64,000 bases of DNA from positions 186,001-250,000 of the forward strand of contig JAWKIF010000008.1 in NCBI GenBank assembly GCA_041394405.1, read 5' to 3'. Shown here piece by piece: positions 18,716 through 26,821 of the stretch (position 1 is its first letter; every line of letters begins with the position of its first letter). The notes beneath the pieces were generated by a model. It ran no database searches. It worked only from the letters and a program-made list of their open reading frames with translations, and was not told the origin of the DNA. Made by a program: the position numbers and the translations under genes. Source of the DNA: Microthrix sp041394405. GTDB lineage: Bacteria > Actinomycetota > Acidimicrobiia > Acidimicrobiales > Microtrichaceae.

Positions 18716-19588
18716 GGGCATCCGCGCCGGCCGGCCACCGCTGCGGGCCGTCACCTACGACTTCTGGAACACGCTGATCGGCGAGCATCAGGCGCCGGGA
18801 GACCAACGGGTGGATCGGGTCATGGCGGCCCTCACGGCGGTCGACGCCGAGGTTGCCCGAGACGCACTCGTCGCTGCCTCGGCGGCGGCGGAGAGCTTCT
18901 ACGAGACGCGCTGGCAGGACAACCATCCCTTCTCGCCTGAGGAGTGGGCCGCCCAGGTGCTGGGGGAACTGTCCATCGACGACCCCGCAGCCCACGATGC
19001 AGTTGCCGCCGAGCTCCGGCGAGGTCTGCCTGCCGCCGAACGCGACCTGGCACCCGGCATCGGCGACACGCTGGAGGTGTTCCGGTCGGCCGGGGTGCGC
19101 GTGGGTATCGTGTGCGACGTGGGGATCACCCCGTCGGTGGTGTTGCGCAGCTATCTGCGCCACTTCGGGGCCTTGGAGTACTTCGACCACTGGTCGTTTT
19201 CCGACGACGTCGGCGTGTACAAGCCAGACCCGGTGATCTTCAACCATGCCCTCGCCGGGCTGGGCGCTTCCGCAGAGGAGGCGGCGCACGTGGGCGACCT
19301 GCGGCGAACCGATGTGGCCGGTGCGCTGGGGATGGGCATCACGTCGGTGCGCTATCGCCACTGGCGCGACGACACCACCGACCGCCCCGAGGCCGAGGTG
19401 GTCCTCAGCGACCACCGAGAGCTGCCCGCGTTGCTGGGCGTGGGCTGAGGCCCGAGCCAGCGGAGTTGCGTTGCCCCAGGGCGCGTCGGTGCCGATGAGG
19501 TCGGACCTCGACGACGGCGACGTTTCGCATTCCGGCTTCCGGGCCAGGGCGCCGCACAGGTAGGCTGCATCGCTCCCGTGAGGGACTG

Positions 19589-19661
19589 GCCCCCATCGTC
19601 CAGCGGCCTAGGACACCGCCCTTTCAAGGCGGCAACACGGGTTCGAATCCCGTTGGGGGTG
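19589..19661 (+). tRNA. tRNA-Glu (anticodon TTC)
   Basis: 73 bases. Acceptor GCCCCCA pairs with TGGGGGT, discriminator G. Anticodon loop CTTTCAA gives TTC. T-arm CGGGTTCGAATCCCG is standard. CCA is not encoded. A TAGGCT -10-like box (19561-19566) lies 22 bases upstream. Confidence 0.95.
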
Positions 19662-19668
19662 CTGACCG

Positions 19669-19860
19669 CTACTCGTTGAGGTCGGCGTCGGGGATCTCGC
19701 CGCGGGCGACTCGGTCGCCGAATGTACGCCGCCGACGGCTGGAGTCTTCTGGCAGCTCGTCGTGCCCGGCGAGCGCCCCGTTGAGGTCGGCATGGAGAGA
19801 CGCCTCGAGTCCGCACCGGCGGCACATCTCGGGCGCGTCGACCGCCGAGGAATCGAGCAC
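19669..19860 (-). CDS. Hypothetical small protein between tRNA genes
   Basis: 63 residues from GTG at 19860, or 52 from the ATG that begins MCRRCGLEASLH. One CxxC pair, an Arg cluster (SSRRRRTFGD) and an acidic C-terminus. Third codon positions are strongly G/C, as in real genes here. No convincing ribosome-binding site and no family recognised. The open frame continues upstream through tRNA-Asp, but that part is an artefact. Confidence 0.4.
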   Translation of the reverse strand: MLDSSAVDAPEMCRRCGLEASLHADLNGALAGHDELPEDSSRRRRTFGDRVARGEIPDADLNE

Positions 19861-19943
19861 GCCATTCTGAGTGGCGGAGCGTGCCGGGTGATCGGGTAGG
19901 GTGTCATCTCCCGATCGGGCCTCGGCTCGGACGGGAATGCGCT

Positions 19944-20018
19944 GGTCCCGTGGTGCAGTTTGGAGTGCACGCCGGCCTGTCAAGCCGGAGGTCGCGGGTT
20001 CAAATCCCGTCGGGACCG
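19944..20018 (+). tRNA. tRNA-Asp (anticodon GTC)
   Basis: 75 bases. Acceptor GGTCCCG pairs with CGGGACC, discriminator G. Anticodon loop CTGTCAA gives GTC; the stem GCCGG/CCGG is strong. T-arm GCGGGTTCAAATCCCGT is normal. CCA not encoded. Confidence 0.95.
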
Positions 20019-20081
20019 CCACCACTGATACCGGAACCACCCGGCGGGCTCACCGCCCGTCGGGCCGGGCTCGGTGGTTAC

Positions 20082-20154
20082 GGTCGGGTAGCTCAGTTGG
20101 TAGAGCGGTCGCCTGAAAAGCGATAGGTCACCGGATCGACGCCGGTCCCGACCA
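20082..20154 (+). tRNA. tRNA-Phe (anticodon GAA)
   Basis: 73 bases. Acceptor GGTCGGG pairs with CCCGACC, discriminator A. Anticodon loop CTGAAAA gives GAA. The T-stem ACCGG/CCGGT encloses ATCGACG, so position 54 is A in place of the almost universal T. CCA not encoded. Confidence 0.93.
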
Positions 20155-20162
20155 CACAACAC

Positions 20163-20192
20163 GCAGGCCAGCGCCCTCGGGTGCTGGCCTGC
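20163..20192. terminator. Bidirectional hairpin between tRNA-Phe and the DUF2017 gene
   Basis: GCAGGCCAGC (20163-20172) and GCTGGCCTGC (20183-20192) form a perfect 10-bp stem around a 10-base loop; outer CACACA/TGTGTG bases can extend it. It lies between converging transcripts. Confidence 0.65.
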
Positions 20193-20228
20193 GGTCGTGT
20201 GTGGCGGTCGTGTGTGGCGGTCGTGTGG
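20192..20228. repeat. 13-base tandem repeat
   Basis: CGGTCGTGTGTGG occurs twice in full and once in shortened form directly after the hairpin. The whole stretch 20193-20251 is GT-rich and non-coding. Confidence 0.6.
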
Positions 20229-20251
20229 CAGGTGGTGTGTGGCGGGATTGC

Positions 20252-21256
20252 CTACAGCTCGCTGCGGAGCGCCAGGACGGCCTCGTGAACCAGTGCCCCC
20301 AGCAGTGCGTAGACCCTCCAGGTGGGAAACGAGCTGTCCCACGGCGCTGGTGGTGGTTGCTGGTCGTCGGTGATCTCCAACGTGGTGCCCAGCACCAGGC
20401 GCACGTCGTTGAGCGTGCGCATCCAGGCGGAGAGCGTCTCCCCATCGATCGTCCGCTCCTCAAGCGACCCTTCCACCAGGTCGAGGGCCGCCAGCCGTCC
20501 GGCCATGAGATCGTCCCTGGTGAGGGAGGCAAACTCCTTCGAGGCCTCGGTGGTCTCCTCGGTGGCGTCGCCGTATCCGGCCGGGAACAGCCGGGACACC
20601 TCCGGGCTGTCGTCGAGCAGCCGCTGGCGGTGCTCGACCAGCGCGCGGCGAAGCAGCGAGCGTTCGCCGCGCCTCAGGCGCAACCGGTATCGACCGTCGC
20701 CGGCCGGGTGAAATCGTCGCCACATGGCGTTGCGTAGCTCCTCTCCGGCCCTGGTCAGCCAGTGGCCCGCCTGCCAGACAGCTTCCTCACCCGTCGCCTC
20801 GGCCGCAACGGCAGCCACGATGGCCCCGTTGTGGGTGGCCTGCAGCGCCCCGCTGAGGCTGGCGTCGGTGAGCCAGTCGCGTCGACACAGTTCGGCCACC
20901 TCGCCCAGGGCGTCGCCCAAGACGGCCAGCAGCTCGTCATGATCGAACAGCTCCTGGCCATCGGGGTTGCGGTGGGACAGTTTCGGCATGTCGCCGGCGA
21001 GGCGTCGCGCGAGGTCGGCGACCGCCTGGCCGAGGCGGGCGGGGATTCGATCGTGGCGGGCCCAGTCGCTCCAGACCAGGACCGTGCCCACGGGCGCGGT
21101 CAGGTGGTCGTCGGGGCCGTTGTCGCCGGGGCCGTTGTCGCCGGGGTCGCTGTCGCCGAGGTCGCTGTCGCCGGGGTCGCTGTCGGCCGGGTCGGCCCCC
21201 TCGGAGGTGAACCACGGCCGATCGTCGGAGGGCGCCCGGTCGATGCCGTCGCTCAC
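20252..21256 (-). CDS. DUF2017 family protein
   Basis: 334 residues from a GTG (VSDGIDRAP). The C-terminal two thirds match the actinobacterial DUF2017 family as I recall it (YRLRLRRGERSLLRRALVEH, SAWMRTLNDVRLVLGTTLEI, LGALVHEAVLAL), which usually sits next to clpS, as here. Function unknown; the link to ClpS suggests a role near N-degron proteolysis, which is inference. The N-terminal part is a low-complexity Asp/Gly/Pro stretch from a minisatellite. Confidence 0.7.
   Translation of the reverse strand: MSDGIDRAPSDDRPWFTSEGADPADSDPGDSDLGDSDPGDNGPGDNGPDDHLTAPVGTVLVWSDWARHDRIPARLGQAVADLARRLAGDMPKLSHRNPDGQELFDHDELLAVLGDALGEVAELCRRDWLTDASLSGALQATHNGAIVAAVAAEATGEEAVWQAGHWLTRAGEELRNAMWRRFHPAGDGRYRLRLRRGERSLLRRALVEHRQRLLDDSPEVSRLFPAGYGDATEETTEASKEFASLTRDDLMAGRLAALDLVEGSLEERTIDGETLSAWMRTLNDVRLVLGTTLEITDDQQPPPAPWDSSFPTWRVYALLGALVHEAVLALRSEL
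21116..21190. repeat. 15-base minisatellite inside the DUF2017 gene
   Basis: Five consecutive 15-base units (type GTCGCTGTCGCCGGG) encode five DSDPG/DNGPG-like pentapeptides on the minus strand. Units differ at one to three positions. Confidence 0.8.
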
Positions 21257-21305
21257 GGTCGGTGGGCGCCGGGTCGGCTGGGCGCCGCCGGCGTCGGCGC
21301 GACGC

Positions 21306-21611
21306 TCACTGGTCGTGTTCCATGGTGGCCCACAGCCCATGCTCGTGCAGCCGGGAGACATCCAGCTCGCAGCGTTCCCTGGTGCCCGACGCAACGGTGG
21401 CGCGGCCCTGGTGGTGGACGTCCAGCATCAGCTTGGTGGCCTTCTCCTTGGAGTATCCGAACAGGCTCTGGAACACGAAGGTGACGTACTCCATGAGGTT
21501 GATGGGGTCGTTCCATACGATGACCACCCAGGGCCGGTCGAGGCTGGATGACTCGTCGGCGTCCGGAGAGACCCCCGGCCGCTCCAGCGTGTCGGGCGCG
21601 GTCGGGCTCAC
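21306..21611 (-). CDS. clpS: ATP-dependent Clp protease adaptor ClpS
   Basis: Delivers N-degron substrates to the Clp ATPase. 101 residues from GTG (VSPTAPDT). The ClpS core is clear: WVVIVWNDPINLMEYVTFVF, then KEKATKLMLDVHHQG. GTGA overlap with the ctaA stop shows coupling. A short disordered N-terminus of about 25 residues precedes the core. Confidence 0.92.
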   Translation of the reverse strand: MSPTAPDTLERPGVSPDADESSSLDRPWVVIVWNDPINLMEYVTFVFQSLFGYSKEKATKLMLDVHHQGRATVASGTRERCELDVSRLHEHGLWATMEHDQ

Positions 21612-22615
21612 GGCACCGCCCTCGTCGGGTTCTGGTGGGGAGCCAGCAGCAGCATTCGGCACACCGCGACCACGAGCAGGGTGACCCCGGCGATGTGGGC
21701 CACCACGAGCAGCGGCGGCACCCCCAATGCGTACTGGGTGTACCCCAGCGCACCCTGGGCGAGGGTGAGGAGCACCACCAGCTGCACCCGGAAGATGGTG
21801 GGCCGATCGCCGCTGCGCACCGCCACGACGGCCAGCCAGATCACGGCCGCCACCAACGCCCAGGCGGTGGCCGAATGCAGGCGGGCCACCGAGGTGAGCT
21901 GGAAGCCGAACCGTGGTGCGTCCGGGTCGCCGGCGTGCGGGCCGGTGCCGGTGACGATCGGACCGGTCAACACCACGGCCACCAGCGCCCCGGCCACCGT
22001 CCACCCCGCGGCGTTCAGGGGAGGCGAGCCGCCGGAGTCGGGTGGTGATGGACCGCCGGCCTCGTCCGCGCTGCCGGCGCGCACGTGGAGCACCGTTGCG
22101 GCCCACACCAGCACCATCGAGATGAGGAAGTGACCGATCACCACCGCAGGGTTGAGCTCGGTCAGCACGGTCACTCCGCCCCAGACGATTTGCGCCACCA
22201 CGCCGGCCACCAGCGACCAGGCCCAGAGCGTGAGGTCCCGCCGGTACGGGCGCCTACGAAGGGCGCCGAGCACCGCCGCGACGACGGCGACGGAGACCGC
22301 CCCGGTGAAGAGCCGGTTCGCCTGTTCGATGCCCTGATGCCCGGAGAGCGCCCCGATCACCTCGGTGTCGGAGCAGTTGGGCCAGTCCTCGCAACCCAGG
22401 CCCGACCCGGTCAGGCGGACGGCGGCTCCGGTCACCACGATGATGCCCAGCAACAGCAGCGCTGCGAACGTGAACCGGCGGTACAGGCGCGGGCTGACGG
22501 TCCACCCCACCGGCGCGGGCGGGTCCGAAGGTGTCGGCGCCGGTGCCCCGGGGCCTGAGCCGCCCGGCTTGCCGAGGCCAGTCTCCTGCGCTGAGGGTGC
22601 GGAAGGGATGCTCAC
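21608..22615 (-). CDS. ctaA: Heme A synthase
   Basis: Oxidises the C8 methyl of heme O to make heme A for cytochrome oxidase. 335 residues, eight hydrophobic segments. The first-loop motif GAAVRLTGSGLGCEDWPNC is diagnostic, with a later heme-ligand-type His in VVIGHFLISMVLVWAA. A proline-rich N-terminus of about 40 residues is unusual but not conserved in kind. Divergent from ctaB across 82 bases. A TACGCT box faces it. Confidence 0.93.
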   Translation of the reverse strand: MSIPSAPSAQETGLGKPGGSGPGAPAPTPSDPPAPVGWTVSPRLYRRFTFAALLLLGIIVVTGAAVRLTGSGLGCEDWPNCSDTEVIGALSGHQGIEQANRLFTGAVSVAVVAAVLGALRRRPYRRDLTLWAWSLVAGVVAQIVWGGVTVLTELNPAVVIGHFLISMVLVWAATVLHVRAGSADEAGGPSPPDSGGSPPLNAAGWTVAGALVAVVLTGPIVTGTGPHAGDPDAPRFGFQLTSVARLHSATAWALVAAVIWLAVVAVRSGDRPTIFRVQLVVLLTLAQGALGYTQYALGVPPLLVVAHIAGVTLLVVAVCRMLLLAPHQNPTRAVP

Positions 22616-22697
22616 GCCGACGAGCGTACCGCCGCAGGTGAACGGGCTTGAGGTCGTTGCCTGGCTGGAATCGGCGCTCGACGCCTACCCTGCTGGC

Positions 22698-23639
22698 ATG
22701 CGGACGGCAGCGCCCCCAACTCAGAGCGTGATCCCGGTGGAGGACCGCCCTGCACCTTCCGCAGCTCGCACGGTGGGCGCCTACGTGGCGCTCACCAAAC
22801 CCCGCATCATCGAGTTGCTGCTGATCGAGACCGTTCCCGTGATGATCGTGGCCCAGCGGGGCATGCCGTCGCTGTGGCTCATCGTGGCCACGGTGGTGGG
22901 AGGGACGTTGTCGGCCGGTGGCGCAAACGCCGTCAACATGTACCTGGACCGCGACATCGATGCCCGCATGGAACGCACCGCGAACCGGCCGCTGGTGACC
23001 GGTGCGGTCACGCCCCAAGCAGCGCTGAGGTTCGCGTTGGCGATCGAAGCGCTGGCGGTGGCGCTGTTGTGGTGGGCCGTCAACCCGTTGAGCGCAGCGA
23101 TCGCCTTCGCAGCGTTTGCGTTCTACGTCGGCATCTACACGATGTGGCTCAAGCGGCGTTACAGCTCCAACATCGTGATCGGCGGTGCGGCGGGAGCTGC
23201 GCCGGTGTTGATCGGATGGGCCGCCGTGACCGGCGGGTTGGGTTGGGCGCCGTGGTTGCTCTTCGCCCTCATCTTCTTCTGGACGCCGCCCCATTTCTGG
23301 GCGTTGGCGGTCAAGTACCGCGACGACTACGCGTCGGTTGACGTGCCCATGCTGCCCTCGGTGGCAACGCTGGCCGCCACCGCCCGCAAGATCCTGATCT
23401 ACACGCTGATCCTGGTGGCAACGTCGTTGGCGATCGCCCCGGTGGCCGACTTGGGCTGGGTCTACCTGGCCGCCGCGCTGGCGAGCGGCGGTGTCTTTGT
23501 GTGGACGGCCATCGCCGTGTTGCGATCTCCGACCCCTCGGACGGCCATGGCGCTCTTCGGGTGGTCGATCACCTACATCACCGTGCTGTTCGGCGCGATG
23601 GCCGTCGACCAACTGGCCGGGCTTTCATGGCCGTTGTAG
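22698..23639 (+). CDS. ctaB: Protoheme IX farnesyltransferase (heme O synthase)
   Basis: Adds a farnesyl group to heme B. 313 residues, about nine hydrophobic helices. The UbiA-type Asp-rich motif is NMYLDRDIDARMERTANRPL, and the second is KYRDDYASVDVPML. A TACCCT box at 22687-22692 ends about five bases before the ATG, suggesting a leaderless mRNA. The open frame before 22698 is shadow. First gene of the plus-strand oxidase cluster. Confidence 0.95.
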   Translation: MRTAAPPTQSVIPVEDRPAPSAARTVGAYVALTKPRIIELLLIETVPVMIVAQRGMPSLWLIVATVVGGTLSAGGANAVNMYLDRDIDARMERTANRPLVTGAVTPQAALRFALAIEALAVALLWWAVNPLSAAIAFAAFAFYVGIYTMWLKRRYSSNIVIGGAAGAAPVLIGWAAVTGGLGWAPWLLFALIFFWTPPHFWALAVKYRDDYASVDVPMLPSVATLAATARKILIYTLILVATSLAIAPVADLGWVYLAAALASGGVFVWTAIAVLRSPTPRTAMALFGWSITYITVLFGAMAVDQLAGLSWPL

Positions 23640-23760
23640 CCCCCGCCCGATTGGCCATGCGCGGGTTTCCAACGTTCGGGCGAGCGGGAGTAGTGTCCGC
23701 AGCGGTCGCACCGTCGGCCTGCACCACCATGAACAGACCAACTTCGAACAGGGAACGGAC

Positions 23761-25383
23761 ATGGCAGTAACCGACACGATGGTCGAGGCGCCCCCCGAAC
23801 CGGCCGAACTCCCGGCCGCTCCTGCGGCGGCGCCGGTGGAGGCCGTCCGGGCAGAGATCACTGCGGTGGAGCGGGTGATCGGTGCCGTCGACCACAAGGT
23901 GGTCGGCCGCCTGTACCTCGTGTCGGGCGCGCTCTTCGCCGTGGCCGCGTTCACCGCCCGCATGATGGGTTGGGCCGGCGAGGGTGGCAATCCGATGCTG
24001 GGCACGTGGTCGGCGCAGGTGCGCGAATCCGCCGACGTGGCCGTCATCCTGTTGGGGCTGATGCCGCTCATCGTGGGGTTGGCCATCTACGTCGTGCCGC
24101 TCCAGGTTGGCGCCCGCGGCATCTCGTTCCCCCGCCTGGTGTCGCTGTCGTTCTATGGCTGGCTCGTCAGCGCGCTGGTCTTCGCCGCGTCGGTCCTCGG
24201 CGACGGTGGCCTGGGGGGCAAGTCGTTGGAGATGAACCGCCTGGGCCTGTTCTCGCTCGCCGCCGGGGCCGGTTTCGTGCTCGCCGGCATGATCGCCGTG
24301 ATGACCACGGTGCTCACGCTGCGGGCGCCGGGCATGACCCTCGCCCGCACGCCCATGTTCTCCTACTCGATCCTGGTCACCGGTGCCGTCTGGCTGGCCA
24401 CGGTTCCGGCGGTGTTCGCCTCCGCCGCCCTGGCTCAGGCGGGGCGCCTGGACGCCGCAGCGCTCCAGGTGCAGGTGGTCGATCAGCTGCGGTTCCTCGG
24501 CTGGCAGCCCGCCATCTGGATGATCGCCATCCCGCTGGTGGGTCTGGCCGTCGACGTGGTGCCCGTGGCCACCAACGCCCGGCTGCAGCAGCGTTTCCTG
24601 TTCCGAGGCCTCATCGTGGCGCTGGGCATCGGCGCCTTCGGCGTGTGGGCCCTCGACCTTGAGGTCGCCGCCAACACCGTCGTCTGGTCCGGTCAGGCCA
24701 CGCTGGCGTTGCTGGCGGTGCTGGCCACGGTTGGCGGCCTCACCCCCGCCTTGCGGCGCTCGCAGGGCCTGCCCGGCATTCCGGTATCGCTGTTGGGCGT
24801 GCTGACGTCGTTGGGTCTGGCACTGCTGGCCGCACTGGTGGGCTTCGCCGCCGCACTCAATACCTTGGGCGGCGACGAGGAGGGGCTGTTGGGCCTGCCG
24901 ACGGTCAACGGACTCATCGCCGGGCAGGCAAACCTGGTGCTGGGCGCCGTGGTCAGTGGCCTGCTGGGGGCGCTGGCGTACTGGGGGGTCAAGATCACGG
25001 GAAAGCCCTCCGCCAAGTTGCCCCCCGCGTTCTTCGGCCTGCTCGCAGCCTTGGGCGGCCTACTGGCCGGCGCCGGCCCGATCATCGACGCCGTGGCCTC
25101 GGTCAACGGTGGCGATGGGGCCGAGGTCGGTTCGTCGGCCCTGGTGGCCGTCGGGTCGCTGGTGATGGCCATGGCGCTGCTGGGCGCCGCAGCGCTCATC
25201 ATCCTGGAGGGTCGCACCCAGGGCGGGCCCAGCGACCCGTTCTCGGGCCACACCCTCGAGTGGCTCACCCAGTCGCCGCCCGCTCCGGAGAACTTCGAGG
25301 GGCCATTGCCCGAGGTGCTGTCCGCCTCGCCGTTGCTGGACGCCCGCGAGGCGGGTACCGATGCCGAAGGGATCGTGCAATGA
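23761..25383 (+). CDS. Cytochrome oxidase subunit I paralogue lacking all metal-ligand histidines
   Basis: 540 residues, about twelve hydrophobic helices. Full-length similarity to the ctaD product 2.6 kb downstream: DHKVVGRLYLVSG near the start, MPLIVGLAIYVVPLQVGARG in helix 2, VDVVPVATNARLQQRFLFRG after helix 6, and HTLEWLTQSPPAPENFEG at the C-terminus. By hand alignment to CtaD, H104 becomes A91, H282 of HPEVY becomes Q249 (QPAIW), H331/H332 become L298/D299, and H417/H419 become G388/A390. No heme a, heme a3 or CuB site can therefore form. Intact frame, same base composition as neighbours. The stop overlaps the next gene, a subunit III paralogue, by 4 bases. Probably a structural, assembly or regulatory partner; function unknown. 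Confidence 0.85.
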   Translation: MAVTDTMVEAPPEPAELPAAPAAAPVEAVRAEITAVERVIGAVDHKVVGRLYLVSGALFAVAAFTARMMGWAGEGGNPMLGTWSAQVRESADVAVILLGLMPLIVGLAIYVVPLQVGARGISFPRLVSLSFYGWLVSALVFAASVLGDGGLGGKSLEMNRLGLFSLAAGAGFVLAGMIAVMTTVLTLRAPGMTLARTPMFSYSILVTGAVWLATVPAVFASAALAQAGRLDAAALQVQVVDQLRFLGWQPAIWMIAIPLVGLAVDVVPVATNARLQQRFLFRGLIVALGIGAFGVWALDLEVAANTVVWSGQATLALLAVLATVGGLTPALRRSQGLPGIPVSLLGVLTSLGLALLAALVGFAAALNTLGGDEEGLLGLPTVNGLIAGQANLVLGAVVSGLLGALAYWGVKITGKPSAKLPPAFFGLLAALGGLLAGAGPIIDAVASVNGGDGAEVGSSALVAVGSLVMAMALLGAAALIILEGRTQGGPSDPFSGHTLEWLTQSPPAPENFEGPLPEVLSASPLLDAREAGTDAEGIVQ

Positions 25384-25958
25384 GTTCCATTCCCGCCGAA
25401 CCGGCCGCCCCGGTGCTGCCCAAGCGGCGCCAAAGCGTGGTGGGTGCAGCGCTGTTTGCAGCCGCCTCGGCAATGGTCGTGGTGACCCTGTTGGGTCACT
25501 ACATGACCGTGCGGGGCGGTTCGGACACCTTCTTCGAGGGCGTGTCCATGCCGCTGACACAGCCCAACGTGATGTTCTGGGGGCTGGGCCTGTCGGTGCT
25601 GTCCATGCAGTGGGCGGTGTGGGCGATCGCCCGCGACGAGCGCCACCAGGCGTACTGGGCCATCGGAATCACGGCGCTGTTGGGCCTGTCGTTCCTCAAC
25701 AGCACCTGGTACCTCATGGCGCAGTCCGGCCTGGCGGTCGGCACCCAGGCGGCGGCTGCCCCGACCTTTGCCGTCGTGGGGGCCCACGTGGCGATGATGG
25801 TGGTGGCCCTCGGCATGCTGGCCGTCATGGCCTTCCGCACCTTTGGCGGACAGTTCTCAAGCCGGTACCCGGACGGGTGGTCGGCAACTGCGGTCTACTG
25901 GCACACCATGGTGGGCGTTTTCGTCCTCGTGTGGTACGCCGTCTACATCACCAAGTGA
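25380..25958 (+). CDS. Cytochrome oxidase subunit III paralogue
   Basis: 192 residues, five to six hydrophobic helices. Alignable with the ctaE product over most of its length: AIARDERHQAYWAIGITALL against AIARGDHHRLRLWLGTTAFL, and the C-terminal YWHTMVGVFVLVWYAVYITK against YWHFVDVVWIIIFTVVYLIK. Coupled by ATGA to the histidine-less subunit I paralogue, which implies the two products form a pair. Whether they join the true oxidase or form a separate complex is unknown. Confidence 0.75.
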   Translation: MSSIPAEPAAPVLPKRRQSVVGAALFAAASAMVVVTLLGHYMTVRGGSDTFFEGVSMPLTQPNVMFWGLGLSVLSMQWAVWAIARDERHQAYWAIGITALLGLSFLNSTWYLMAQSGLAVGTQAAAAPTFAVVGAHVAMMVVALGMLAVMAFRTFGGQFSSRYPDGWSATAVYWHTMVGVFVLVWYAVYITK

Positions 25959-25971
25959 GGCACGAGCACTC

Positions 25972-26808
25972 ATGATCAACACCGGCTCACGCACCTATTT
26001 CGGCCTGGCTCTCGGCGCCTTCGTGGCGGCGATCGTCTACGGCTTCGTGACCAACACGGCGGACGCCGGCGCTTGGAGCACCCTCACCGGCTCCGGGGCC
26101 GTCTCGGCCATTCTCGGGCCACTCACCTTCGGCTACAAGGGAGGTGTTGGCGACCATTTCGGCTACACCGCACTCATGGGGTTTGCCGGCGTCTCGTTGG
26201 GCCTCGGCGCCGTCACCACCGCCTTCCGAGACGGCAACGCCGTTTCCATCGCCGAGGTGGAGGCGCCCGATCGGGCCTATGCCGACCAGCCGCCCATGGA
26301 CGTCGCGCCGTGGCCGGCCCTGCTTGCCCTCGCCGTGGGTATCGCCGTGGTGGGCCTGGCCTTCGAGCCGCTGCTGTTCGGCATCGGCGTGACGGCCGCC
26401 CTGCTGATGGGCGCCGAGTGGACCCTGACGACCTGGAGCGAGCGCACCAGCTCGGACCCCGAGGTCAATCGGGCCGTTCGGCGTCGGGTGATGTGGCCCC
26501 TCGAGGTGCCCATCGGCGTCGTGGCGGGCCTGGCCGTGCTGGTCCTGGCGCTGTCGCGGCTGTTTCTGGCCGTGGGCGGTCTCGGTGCGGCCATCATCGC
26601 CGCCGTGCTGGCGTTGGTGGTGCTGGCAACGGCCTTTGCCCTGGCAGCGCGACCCACCATCAACCGCGGGTTGGTGCTGGCGGCGGTCATCGCCCTTGGT
26701 ATCGCAGTGATCGGCGCCGGAATCTGGGGTGGGTTGGCCGACGACCACGCTGACCACCACGAAGAGGAGGCGTCAGCGTTGACGGTCGCCTCGTCCGGAA
26801 CCCCCTGA
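25972..26808 (+). CDS. Unknown membrane protein of the oxidase cluster
   Basis: 278 residues, about seven hydrophobic segments and a His/Asp/Glu-rich C-terminus (DDHADHHEEE) that could bind metal. An acidic loop (IAEVEAPDRAYADQPPMDV) lies mid-protein. I do not recognise the family. It follows the subunit III paralogue by 13 bases and precedes ctaC by 13, so it belongs to the oxidase operon; an accessory subunit or assembly factor is an inference. Confidence 0.65.
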   Translation: MINTGSRTYFGLALGAFVAAIVYGFVTNTADAGAWSTLTGSGAVSAILGPLTFGYKGGVGDHFGYTALMGFAGVSLGLGAVTTAFRDGNAVSIAEVEAPDRAYADQPPMDVAPWPALLALAVGIAVVGLAFEPLLFGIGVTAALLMGAEWTLTTWSERTSSDPEVNRAVRRRVMWPLEVPIGVVAGLAVLVLALSRLFLAVGGLGAAIIAAVLALVVLATAFALAARPTINRGLVLAAVIALGIAVIGAGIWGGLADDHADHHEEEASALTVASSGTP

Positions 26809-26821
26809 GCAACCTCGACGG

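Noticed and set aside
19669..20040. Minus-strand frame with VPTGFEPATSGLTGRRALQ
   Set aside because: This is the well-known spurious translation across tRNA genes (antisense to tRNA-Asp). Only the 3' part (19669-19860) was kept, with low confidence.
21116..21190. CRISPR-like array
   Set aside because: Fifteen-base units without spacers inside a coding frame: a minisatellite.
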